This document shows, piece after piece, positions 39,705 to 49,050 of a stretch of 64,000 bases of DNA. The notes beneath the pieces are model-generated. The model ran no database searches and was not told where the DNA came from. It saw nothing but the letters and a program-made list of their open reading frames with translations. This DNA is from Bedellia somnulentella (taxonomy: Eukaryota > Arthropoda > Insecta > Lepidoptera > Bedelliidae): NCBI GenBank assembly GCA_963576735.1, contig OY755197.1, forward strand, positions 3,670,501 to 3,734,500, written 5' to 3'. Positions within the stretch are counted from its first letter, which is position 1; each line of letters starts with the position of its first letter. A program made the translations under genes and the position numbers.

Positions 39705-39778
39705 CACTGGCGGGGTTCGAACCCGTGACCTTCGGGTATACGCCCCCGTCGCTCTGCCAACTGAGCTACAGTGTCAGT
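39705..39778 (-). tRNA. tRNA-like unit, left arm
   Basis: Same sequence type as 21620-21695, with acceptor, D and T arms paired. One T-arm change (ccgtgacc) compared with the others. Not expected to be a working tRNA because of the anticodon arm. Confidence 0.5.
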
Positions 39779-39839
39779 TGGCATCCAGCGCGAAATTTCT
39801 CTATCCTTTGTTTCTTTTTTACACGTTCAAGTAGTTCAA

Positions 39840-39917
39840 CTGACACTGTAGCTCAGTTGGCAGAGCGACACGGGGGCGTAAACCCGAAGGTCGCGGGTTC
39901 GAACCCCGCCAGTGTCG
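39840..39917 (+). tRNA. tRNA-like unit, right arm
   Basis: gacactgtagctcagttggc start, cgggttcgaacccc T arm, cagtgtc end. It has an added base pair (gacacggggg) and gtaaa for gtata in the anticodon region compared with its partner. Confidence 0.5.
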
Positions 39918-40014
39918 AAATTTTTCTTTCCTTTAATAACATCTTTTATTTATGAGTAATAATCCCCTCATGAGGAATTCATGTCAAAAAACATTAAATT
40001 ATGTGATAGTTAGG

Positions 40015-40285
40015 CGTTTCCAACATTTGCATTCTATCTGAAAAGGTAGACAAGTGGCCGTCCGAATTAGTTAAAATTCGGAGGTAGGAAACGCAAACAC
40101 TACTTGAACGTGTAAAAAAGAAACAAAGGATAGAGAAATTTCGCGCTGGATGCCAACTGACACTGTAGCTCAGTTGGCAGAGCGACGGGGGCGTATACCC
40201 GAAGGTCGCGGGTTCGAACCCCGCCAGTGTCGAAATTTTTCTTTCCTTTAATAACATCTTTTATTTATGAGTAATATACATTTAA
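40015..40285 (+). mobile_element. Foldback family member, right half with one tRNA-like unit
   Basis: Shares the body (aaaggtagacaagtggccgtc, aacgcaaacactacttg) with 21700-21830, one tRNA-like unit at 40158-40232 on the plus strand, and the inner arm aataacatcttttattta. It adjoins the previous element. Confidence 0.8.
40158..40232 (+). tRNA. tRNA-like unit
   Basis: Identical in layout to the unit at 21620-21695: perfect 7-base acceptor stem, A and B boxes, weak anticodon arm. Confidence 0.5.
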
Positions 40286-40970
40286 GTCTCGTAACGATTC
40301 GACTAAAGTAACAGACTGGATACACAGAATTTTAATCGCCAGCAGACGGAGTGCGAGTTTCAATCAAAATATTATTTATAATGAGAATTGCGAGTTTCAT
40401 ACGACAATAAAGTGCCACCAAAACATAATGGTTTCTCTTTTATTCATTCATGTGAAATGAAATTATGACGTTTTCCCTCGACTACATTCCTGAAAAAATA
40501 CATTTATGTTCTTCATTTAAATTTAAATTAAAATCAATCAAGCGCTGAACTGTCTAAGTGTTTTATAGAACTTTCCTCAGGTTCGAGGTTAGCATTTCTG
40601 CTGAAAACAATATGCTAATTTCCTGAATGTTTATAATAGTATAAAACTTTAGAAAAACGTTTCCAAAGTTCCAAGTTGATCTAACTAATAAATAAAGAAT
40701 TTAAAAAAAAGAATAAAAGGTTTTCATGAACAAAAACATTCAAATTAAGTTGATATCAGTTTAAATTGGAAGAGCTACTCACCATATCGAATTAATTCAA
40801 AGAAACTGTTTAAAATGGCCGACCAGGCAGACCGCCTTGCTCATGAAAACTTTATATCTCCAATTTCCTATTAAATGTTTTTAGACAGTTCCATCAAAAT
40901 TCGCTCGCTTTATATATTTCCTCAATGTACTGTGCCAACCATAATGTGCCCATATCATAATAAATTTCCT
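40286..40970. other. Intergenic, nothing recognised
   Basis: AT-rich, no frame and no repeat matched within the window. Confidence 0.5.
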
Positions 40971-40974
40971 TTTT

Positions 40975-41180
40975 CAATCTTTTTACACGGCGCACCTTTT
41001 ACGATTCACAATATTTCTGACTTGATCACGTAATCCAACATTACATTTTACATTTTCCGAGGGATCTTATTTTTAATGCATTCACAATGCTCTCTTGCTC
41101 CTTTGCCCACCCAACAATCGCAGCCAGACGTAAGCGTAAGAACTATAACAGCATCATGCACTGCCATTCGGGCTTATTCG
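40975..41180 (-). mobile_element. RTE LINE, decayed internal fragment
   Basis: tttctgacttgatcacgtaa, ttccgagggatcttat and cagcatcatgcactgccatt align with 53570-53735 of the RTE. 5' and 3' truncated. Confidence 0.7.
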
Positions 41181-41713
41181 GACACAACACAACTGACCTG
41201 ATATACTCTCTTCTAGAACCGGGGCGTCAGAAGTCAGTCCCCGCTGAGGGCAATCATTTGTATGCTGAATATATTTGTGTATATATAATGTATATGTATT
41301 GAATTTCTTTACCTCAAGTCATTCATAATCATCTTTGTGTTGTATCCGTATGAGTCTATATATATAAAGAAAGATATACGACATACGTAGAGCCAATGTG
41401 GATGGTGTTGCTTATTGAAGTCGGCCTCGTGTGGTGCCAACTTGGGGGTTTTCACCCTAAATTTAGGGGGAAAAACTGTTGAAAGGGGGATTTTTAGGGG
41501 CAGGAATATTTTGGGGGTTATATAGGGGTTTTTCTTTAGTTTTAGGTACTGAGATGGCATTTTATAAAATTAAAACAGTTGTATTGTTTTATGAACAATG
41601 GCATTTTTTTAAAAATGTTATCTTAATTTTAGAATACAGTGAGATTATCATCATCAAAGTCAGATAACAGCTGCCTACTGCTGGGTTTAGTTTACGCCTT
41701 TTCCCCTTAATAA

Positions 41714-41761
<48 letters not shown>

Positions 41762-41833
41762 AAGTGAGTTTTATTTTTGAGTAAAAACTACTTGGTGAAC
41801 CTACACATACCCATAAATTGTTTTTTTGACCAT
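41181..41833. other. Intergenic with (AT)n microsatellite
   Basis: Holds a (ta)n run of about 38 bases (41718-41756) and a weak RTE-type 3' motif (atcatcatcaaagtcagat, cagctgcctactgctggg). No gene. Confidence 0.6.
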
Positions 41834-43748
41834 ATATATACTCACAGGTAAAAAACTCTAAAGAGAGTAGCCAGAGCTGAGTAATAAGGAATTCTCCCAC
41901 CATTTTCGGAAGGTTGAGTGGGGAGGTAGATTGATGGTAAAATAAAGGTGATGGGTCTCCAACCTCATCGCCCAAAAATCAAATCAATCAAAATCAAAAT
42001 CATTTATTTATATCAAAATTTACATCAACGAGAATCAACGGTCCCCACACTAGGTAAAATCCTGTATTGCAGGTGACCTTACATGATTGGCATACAGATT
42101 TTAAATCAAAACTATTATAACAGACAGAAAATTAAAATTAAATTACTACTATAACTAACAAAAAAAAATTAAAAATCAAAAATTATAAATCAAGTTTAAA
42201 TTACTACTATACTAACCAATGTGTATTGTATTGTGTGAGTGTGTATGTGTGGGTGATTATGTGTGTGTGTGTGTGTATGTGTGTGTGAGTGAGAGATAGA
42301 AATATAGATTGTATTTATTTTATTTTTGGACTGTTAAAAACTGTTCAGAATCATCATACGATAACTGTTTTAGCCAGTTTACAATGTGTATTTTTAATTT
42401 GTACAAATTTAAATCTTTAATATTTAATAATTTATTTATTTTGTTATAAACATATTTAGCTAAAAATATGTAAAATCTCCCTGAAAATTCAGTCTTGAGT
42501 TTTGGTATTTTAAAGATGTTGTTTACATATCTGCGGCTCTTTTCGTTCACCGATATTCTGGTACTACAACTACTTCTGTGCATTTGACTGATAATTCGCA
42601 AAATGTATATTTGTCTGACAGATAGTACATCAGCAGATTTATATAGCTCACTAGTAGGGTAAAGATAGGGTAAATTAAGACCAACATTCAGAACGGCTCT
42701 TTGTGCCCTTTCTAAAGGCAAAAGTACAGTTTTAGCGCTTTCTCCCCAACTATCAATGCAATACGACAAAATTGATTCACAAAGTGCAAAGTAAACCATC
42801 TTAAAGGTAGTTATATCGATAACATGTTTTAGATTTTTGAAAACAGCGATTAGTTTACAAACTCTAGAAGTAAGGAGTTGTATGTGTAGCCTAAAAGTAA
42901 GATGCTGATCGATGATTACACCTAAATATTTTACAGTAGAACATCTTTCCAATCTTTCACACTCACAGGTATCCCTATCATTGGACCTACAATTATTTTT
43001 ATGAGCTATTATATCGATATCAGTTGCTGGCTGACCGTCTTTTCTTATACTGAAAGTGAGATAATTGGTTTTGCTACAATTAAGACATAGCAAATTGTCT
43101 GATATCCAATGACGGACTTTATTAAACCCTGCCTGCGCATATTTACTAACAGTTTGCCAATTATCGCCCCAAAAAACTAATGCAGTATCATCTGCAAAAG
43201 TAAAAAGTCGTCCCTGATCCAACTTTAAATTACATAGATCATTTATGTACACTAGAAAAAGAGTAGGACCCAACACACTTCCTTGTGGAACACCGTAAGT
43301 AACGTGATAGGTGTCACTAACCGTTTTACCTAGTTTCACTGACTGTGTTCTGTTGGTCAAATAGTCCGTTAGTAATTCAAGCTGGACACCGCGAATGCCA
43401 TAGTTTTCCAATTTTTTAAGCGAATATTTTATTGAAACGGTATCGAATGCTTTTGCTAAATCAATAAATATTCCAATGCATTTTCTTCCCGCATCCAACT
43501 TTCAACAACCATGTTTGTTAGTTGGCTCACAGCATGCGAAGTCGATAAACCTCTACGAAATCCATACTGGTTTGAGGATAATATATTACAAGTCTCCAAA
43601 TGTTTCATTAATTGAGTGTTTATAAGTTTTTCTAAAATTTTGATAGGGTGGGGAGAAGCAATACCTTCCTCAATACCGTTTGTCGCCTCTTACGTACAAC
43701 CACTGTAAGAAATGGGGTAGTGCTATTCTAAGCCGACACAACACAGCA
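41834..43748 (-). mobile_element. Family M element split by a 5'-truncated LINE
   Basis: M tail half at 41834-41988 (tactcacaggtaaaaaactc to atcgcccaaaaatc) and M head half at 43660-43748 (cctcaataccgtttgtcgcc to ccgacacaacacagc). The LINE (about 41989-43658) sits exactly between, after aaaaatc. Confidence 0.85.
42320..43498 (-). CDS. LINE reverse transcriptase, 5'-truncated
   Basis: Jockey-superfamily reverse transcriptase from within the finger region to the C-terminus: FIDLAKAFDTVS, GVPQGSVLGPTLFLVYINDL and catalytic FTFADDTALVF, then a thumb and C-terminal region. The frame continues upstream to about 43655 (QYGFRRGLSTSHAV, ILEKLINTQL) after a one-base shift near 43498. The 3' tail is gattttgattttgattt repeats. 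Dead on arrival: no endonuclease or ORF1. Confidence 0.9.
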   Translation of the reverse strand: MDAGRKCIGIFIDLAKAFDTVSIKYSLKKLENYGIRGVQLELLTDYLTNRTQSVKLGKTVSDTYHVTYGVPQGSVLGPTLFLVYINDLCNLKLDQGRLFTFADDTALVFWGDNWQTVSKYAQAGFNKVRHWISDNLLCLNCSKTNYLTFSIRKDGQPATDIDIIAHKNNCRSNDRDTCECERLERCSTVKYLGVIIDQHLTFRLHIQLLTSRVCKLIAVFKNLKHVIDITTFKMVYFALCESILSYCIDSWGESAKTVLLPLERAQRAVLNVGLNLPYLYPTSELYKSADVLSVRQIYILRIISQMHRSSCSTRISVNEKSRRYVNNIFKIPKLKTEFSGRFYIFLAKYVYNKINKLLNIKDLNLYKLKIHIVNWLKQLSYDDSEQFLTVQK

Positions 43749-44261
43749 CAGTTCTTTTTTTTGTAGATATATCATTTAAAAAACTAGAGGTTTTTATGGG
43801 TATTTTAGGATTTTCTTGGGGGATTTTTTCTGTAAGGGTTGGCAACACTCTCGTAGAACACCGGAAAACCGGAAAATAATAATATAGAGAAAACTTGAGT
43901 ACGGCCAAAGTTAGAAGAGTAAAAGAGGTGGGGTAAGAAGAATTAGAATTTGGATATGTAAAATCAATATTTGGTACCTTCTTCCAGCGAAAAGGGATTA
44001 AGTAAAAAGCTGTGAGGTGAACTTGATTATACAATACTTAATTATGACTACTTAATTATACAATATTTATAAATGTTTAAAGTTCCTAAATCTCTGAATG
44101 GAACAAAAGCTACTTATTAATAAATTTTTAGTTTGGTAGACAAATATCATTTTTGTATTTTGTTCCATGATTAGAAGTATCCTTTTAAGTTTCTATTATT
44201 ATAGATCGTGTAGTGTCGGCTTAGAATAGTACTATCCCATTTCTTTCCACGGATGTTCGTA
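43749..44261. other. Intergenic, nothing firm
   Basis: A family M head remnant (gtgtagtgtcggcttagaat near 44207) is the only repeat seen. Confidence 0.5.
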
Positions 44262-44520
44262 AGTGGTAAACTAGCGTTTGGTTTCGTCGCTTTGAAAATC
44301 TTTTGTAAAGTAAAAACATGTTTATAAACTGAAATTGTACAAACCATATTTTGAAAAAATGAAAAAATGTGAATGTAAAGAGTTTCTTTGTTGCTTCTTC
44401 TCTTTACGAACACCTTCCGAAGCAACGGATTAACGATTAATTTAAAACTTTGACGTTCAAAAAATGTTAGTATTTAACTTTATTTTGAAAAATAAACTTT
44501 TTGACTTTTTTTTTAAAAAA
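44262..44520 (+). mobile_element. 3' end of the 6455-10800 LINE family, plus strand
   Basis: Mirror of 6470-6720: aaactagcgtttggttt, ttgttgcttcttctctttac, accttccgaagcaacgga, ending in ttttgactttttttt. It ends where the opposite copy begins, tail to tail. Confidence 0.8.
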
Positions 44521-45012
44521 AGTCAGAAATTTATTTTTAAAATTTTATTAAAAACTAACATTTTTTAAACATTAAATTTTTGATATTTACTCATTTTCCG
44601 TTGCTTTGGAAGGTGTTCGTAAAGAGAAGAAGCTACAAAGAAACTCTTTACATTCATATTTTTTAATTTTTTCAAAGTATGGTTTGTGCAATTTTGGGTT
44701 TAACATATTTTTAGTTTATAAAAGATTTTCTACGCGACCAAACCAAACGCTAGTTTGACATAATTAAACTTAATTGTCCGTCACAAAAAACCAATCACAT
44801 AACGTGAGAAGAAAAATCCTCACCAGACAATTATTCCTGGGAATAACGAGGGAAGATTTATAGCTTTACGGACACGGTCATGTGTGCGTTGGGTCCTTGT
44901 CGTTTAAAATCTTGAACACTGTAGCAAGATTTCTTTAAAAGCATTGCTTTAATTGCCTTTTTAAAAAATAAAATAACAGAATCAGTCTCGCGCGCGCACG
45001 CACTGTAAGCGG

Positions 45013-46182
45013 GTGCGCAAAGTCGCTCGAAAAAGAAAAATGTCGCGAGTTAAATGTGTTAACTGTGATATAATAATTGACGAGTTATTGGCTTATGCTG
45101 TAAATAAGCTATCGATCATGGACGAAGTGACTTTAATTAAACTTTGTGTGTCGAATTTCTCAAGTGAGGAGATCAAACGATCAAAGTCGTTACTTTTTGA
45201 ATCGCTTCCCTCCGAAAAGAAGAAAATAAATCGCAAAAACACGGGAAAAGAAAATCGTGACCTCCAAGACATTATATCGTTACTCAAATCGGCGGACCCT
45301 GAGACAATCCCGGTATTCGTAGCAAGAGATTTGGAAAAGCTACCACCGATTACTTTTGATCATTTGGACGTCACCAAGTTCCTAAAGGACCTCGTTCTAA
45401 TAAAGAATGACATTAATAATATTAAGGACAACTACGCTACGACTGCCGAGCTGAATAAACTCAAAAACGAGCTCGATAGACGGCCGTTTCCAGGGGCAGC
45501 TCCATCATACACAGCAGCCTATCGTAGCATGAATGTTAATTCAAAAAGGGGAGGCTACCTAGACAGTGGACCGATTGGCCTTATGACCCTGGATGCAACG
45601 ATCGTAAACAGCGATACCAGTCAAACATCCATAATGCAAACTAATTTGAGCGGTAACAAAGAAAACGTTCATTATAATAGCGATGTGGGTAGTTGTGAAA
45701 ATCCGAGCCGCGTCGTCGTTGTAAACGAATCGACCGAGTCAAGAAAGGTGGATGGGGCAGGCGGCGGCGGCGGAGGTAATGCGCGGGGAAACGAGTGCGT
45801 AACCGGTTACCTAACCGAGCCGATATCATCGTCACCGCGGACAATTGAGTTTGAGTTAAAGCAATCTATACCTGTACATATAGATAAGAAATCTACGGCT
45901 TCATGTCTTGCAAAGAAAGATAGTTTTACGATGTCGGAAATCGTAAAATCAAAGCCTATTCGTGGTACCGACTACGTAGGCGATTGGCAAACTGTTCAGT
46001 ATCGGCGAAAAAATAAATCTAAGAACTACATAAGCAAAAGGGAATGGCAGTTTGTGAGAACAGCAATTTCAAATCAGCCGAAACCCAAGTACCTATATTT
46101 ATTACCAAAGTTCACAAAAATACCTCCGAGAAAGACATTGAAAACTATATCTCCCAAAAAACCAAAGAATCTGTTGTCCTAG
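45013..46182 (+). CDS. LINE ORF1, frameshifted near its C-terminus
   Basis: The N-terminal half has a conserved insect LINE ORF1 block (CVNCDIIIDELL, PVFVARDLEKLPPITFDHLD, VTKFLKDLVLIK), then a variable region with a Gly run and DYVGDWQTVQYRRK. At about 46044 the frame shifts; the natural C-terminus continues in the overlapping frame (next entry). The last 45 codons as read here are out of frame. An upstream alternative start is the ATG at 45040. Confidence 0.75.
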   Translation: MRKVARKRKMSRVKCVNCDIIIDELLAYAVNKLSIMDEVTLIKLCVSNFSSEEIKRSKSLLFESLPSEKKKINRKNTGKENRDLQDIISLLKSADPETIPVFVARDLEKLPPITFDHLDVTKFLKDLVLIKNDINNIKDNYATTAELNKLKNELDRRPFPGAAPSYTAAYRSMNVNSKRGGYLDSGPIGLMTLDATIVNSDTSQTSIMQTNLSGNKENVHYNSDVGSCENPSRVVVVNESTESRKVDGAGGGGGGNARGNECVTGYLTEPISSSPRTIEFELKQSIPVHIDKKSTASCLAKKDSFTMSEIVKSKPIRGTDYVGDWQTVQYRRKNKSKNYISKREWQFVRTAISNQPKPKYLYLLPKFTKIPPRKTLKTISPKKPKNLLS

Positions 46183-46376
46183 AAAAGATAAACATACAAA
46201 AGGAATCGAATCACAATGCATATAAGTTCTTTGTATCTCAAGATAAATTATCGATATTCCTTGATTGCAACCTTTGGCCCGAGGGAGTAATATTTAGGCG
46301 CTTTGTAAATTACAAGCGTAAAAGTATAAAGAATGTTAAGGTGGCTTCCGACAAGATAATACAGATTAATGAATAA
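46044..46376 (+). CDS. C-terminal continuation of LINE ORF1 in a second frame
   Basis: Reads VPIFITKVHKNTSEKDIENY and CNLWPEGVIFRRFV, a nucleic-acid-binding C-terminal block typical of ORF1 proteins, and ends where ORF2 starts (8-base overlap with 46369). One base gain or loss near 46044 separates it from the preceding frame. Confidence 0.7.
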   Translation: MAVCENSNFKSAETQVPIFITKVHKNTSEKDIENYISQKTKESVVLEKINIQKESNHNAYKFFVSQDKLSIFLDCNLWPEGVIFRRFVNYKRKSIKNVKVASDKIIQINE

Positions 46377-46899
46377 TACAACGTACAAGATTGTCAGCTT
46401 TAATTGTAAGAACGTTAAGCGGTCGGTGTCTCACATAAGAGAATTATGTCAAACATGTGATGTAGTCGCGCTCCAAGAGACATGGTTGCTACCTAACGAA
46501 ATACCATACCTTAATAGTATAGACAACGAGTTCAGTTGTACGGGAACGTCAGCTGTAGATACCAGCGCCGGGATGCTGCGTGGAAGGCCGTACGGTGGCG
46601 TAGCGCTGTTATGGCGTAAAGCTCGGTTTCAGCAAGTGACGGTGGTGGAGTGTGATAACCCACGATTTTGTGCAGTTAAAATAAGTATCGATAATAAGTG
46701 TTTTATGGTGGTAAATGTGTACATGCCTACAGACAAAAGTGAGAACCTACCATTATTTACGGATTGCCTGGCTGGGGTAAGTGCCATTATAAATAACTCA
46801 GGGATTGAATGTGTGTACGTAGTTGGTGATTTTAATGCCCATCCAGCGACATTATTTTACAACGAACTTACAAGTTTTTGTGACGACCAAATAGTCTAA
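46369..46899 (+). pseudogene. LINE ORF2, N-terminal endonuclease half, broken by insertion
   Basis: Apurinic-type endonuclease: YKIVSFNCKNVKRS, VVALQETWLL, GRPYGGVALLWRK and YVVGDFNAHP. Coding stops at the left end of the inserted transposon; the rest of ORF2 follows from 49051. Confidence 0.9.
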
Positions 46900-49040
46900 G
46901 ATCCCGCTATAAGACGACCTTCACCGTTCTGGTTAATGGATGAAAGATATTTTTTATTAAATAAAATATGTCAATAAATATATTGCGAATGGGTTGTCTG
47001 AAAAATTTCAGTCCAGAGTATGATTAATTAATAATTAAAAAGTCATATTTTTTTTTCAATTACACTGGCTTGGTTAATGAACAAATTCTATTCCAAACGA
47101 AAATATGAAACCTATAGAATATACAAACGTTAGGTTGTCTATTTATTTCCCGTCACAACTCTTGGGTTGGCAGGTATAAACAGGTAAATCGGCACTAGTA
47201 ACTTGCACCGGTCCGGTTAATGAATTAAACTAAAATAAAAATAAAGATAATTTTATTACGAACACGGTGGTATAGGGTTGTCTGCAAAAAATCAGTCCTG
47301 AATTGCGGTTGTCGAATTTTAAAAAATAAAATATTGCTGCGAGTGAGTACGTGCGACAGCGAGGTCCCAGCAAACTATCCCATGCGATAGAAGAGGACAC
47401 AGCATTGCAGCTGTGTATAGTTTGTGGGTTGAATGAACGAGAGAGGGCGCATGCTATTCGTCGACTAGCATGCGCCTAGCATACGTAGCGATAGACTAGT
47501 AAATGCTACGCGTCATTTTGGAGTAGCTTAATATTAAAATATAGAAGAATGTTTTTTAAATGTTTATTTTTATAAATGAATTACATATGTGTGTATATAT
47601 ATTTTATGTGATATTAAAGTATATACATCTTTAGTAAATAAAAAGGTAAATAAAAATTATCAGCAGACGAAAAAAAAACGAAAATAAAAAAAAAACTTTT
47701 TATTGTAACAAAATACAAATACCAAAGTTTTTAAAATTTTCAAATTATTCAGGATCCGAGTCATCAGACATGTAATTGTGATCTTCAATATCAGAAAATT
47801 CTTTATCATCGTTTTCTGTTTCAGTTGTTTCGACAATATCTTCTATTCTTAAAGGCGTATGATCCCTAATGAATCCTACTGGTTTTAAATATCCATCGAA
47901 GAACCAACCGCAGTTTTCAGGTTGAAGTTTTACGCATACTGGATCCGCTGCATTAAGCCACATGGAATTTACGAAAATAGTTCTTAAAATTTTCTGAATC
48001 AATGATATCCAGCATGGTGGTATAAAGTTGGAGTCGAAGCCTTTTTTTTTTTTTTTAAAACTGCTCGCTGTCTTCTTTGGCAGAATATTTCTTCAGAAAA
48101 ATGCGATATCTCGCATCATTCACTTTGATGCAGTTCTTGACGCCATACATATTGGCAGTAAATTCTTGAACGGTGTTCATTTTTTCGTTAATGAAAATAT
48201 CAGCTTCATCTGTTAGTGACACAAAAACTGTTTGATATTTTTCATTACTCGAAAGCAGCTTAAAAGGTTTGACTTTTCCTGTATTGTGAAATGCAGACGT
48301 GTAATCGCAGCCTGTGAACGCATGGAAGGCGGGAAGACTTTGGCACAATTTGAGTCCTAACTTCAATGCTAGATCGGTGCAATTAATGCAATCAGCAGGT
48401 TGATTACTACATAGTCTTTTTTGTTGCTGAAGTGGCAAGCCAAATTTCTGATTCTGAAATGTTGTGCATATTTCCTAACAAAATAATCATAACATCAGTA
48501 TCAGAGGCTTTAATTAAAATCCTAGACCCTGGTTCCGCTTTATGAGCATGAAAAAAAATCCTCGTATCTGCCTCTTCGTGATGACGCACGTACTCACTCG
48601 CAGCAATATTTTACTTTTTAAAATTCGACAACCGCAATTCAGGACTGATTTTTTGCAGACAACCCTATACCACCGTGTTCGTAATAAAATTATCTTTATT
48701 TTTATTTTAGTTTAATTCATTAACCGGACCGGTGCAAGTTACTAGTATCGATTTACCTGTTTATACCTGCCAACCCAAGAGTTGTGACGGGAAATAAATA
48801 GACAACCTAACGTTTGTATATTCTATAGGTTTCATATTTTCGATTGGAATAGAATTTGTTCATTAACCAAGCCAGTGTAATTGAAAAAAAAATATGATTT
48901 TTTAATTATTAATTAATCATACTCTGGACTGAAATTTTTCAGACAACCCATTCGCAATATATTTATTGACATATTTTATTTAATAAAAAATATCTTTCAT
49001 CCATTAACCAGCCCGGTGAAGGTCGTCTTATAGCGGGATC
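46900..49040 (-). mobile_element. DNA transposon with 456-bp terminal inverted repeats
   Basis: Inverted repeats 46900-47355 and 48585-49040 (outer end GATCCCGCTATAAGACGACC) differ at only a few places. The insert is in LINE ORF2 between ...GTC and TACT, with TA or CTA on both sides as a 2-3 base duplication. Between the repeats are 1.2 kb with broken coding frames on the minus strand (next entry) and about 180 bases of noncoding sequence. I do not recognise the superfamily with confidence. Confidence 0.85.
47745..48589 (-). pseudogene. Transposon protein with EADTR / SDTD / GCDY motifs, broken
   Basis: Three frame pieces in order: 48589-48407 (HHEEADTRIFFHA, SDTDVMIILLG), 48438-48055 (LPAFHAFTGCDYTSAF and a long C-terminal part) and about 48030-47745 (QKILRTIFVNSMWLNA, CGWFFDGY, then an acidic end DDSDPE). 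There is a frameshift near 48420 and a poly-T region near 48040. The acidic spacing E..D, D.D and GCDY resembles the FEN1/XPG (PIN-like) nuclease fold. Coding begins flush with the inverted repeat, so the N-terminal part was deleted. Confidence 0.65.
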
Positions 49041-49050
49041 CTATACTAAA

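Larger units (their letters stand above)
39613..39997. mobile_element. Foldback element with two inverted tRNA-like units
   Basis: Near-perfect inverted repeat: arms 39613-39780 and 39837-39997, spacer 39781-39836. Each arm has an outer part (tttttgacatgaattcctc, tggggattattact, aaaagatgttattaaagg) and, at its inner side, one full tRNA-like sequence. The two tRNA-like units therefore diverge head to head from the centre. Confidence 0.88.

Noticed and set aside
21620..40232. Calling the four tRNA-like units working tRNA genes
   Set aside because: The anticodon arm forms at most about four pairs and there is no U33-anticodon arrangement; they occur in a mobile repeat.
41718..41756. (TA)n run as a CRISPR-like or regulatory array
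   Set aside because: Plain dinucleotide microsatellite; no spacers, and the sequence is eukaryotic.
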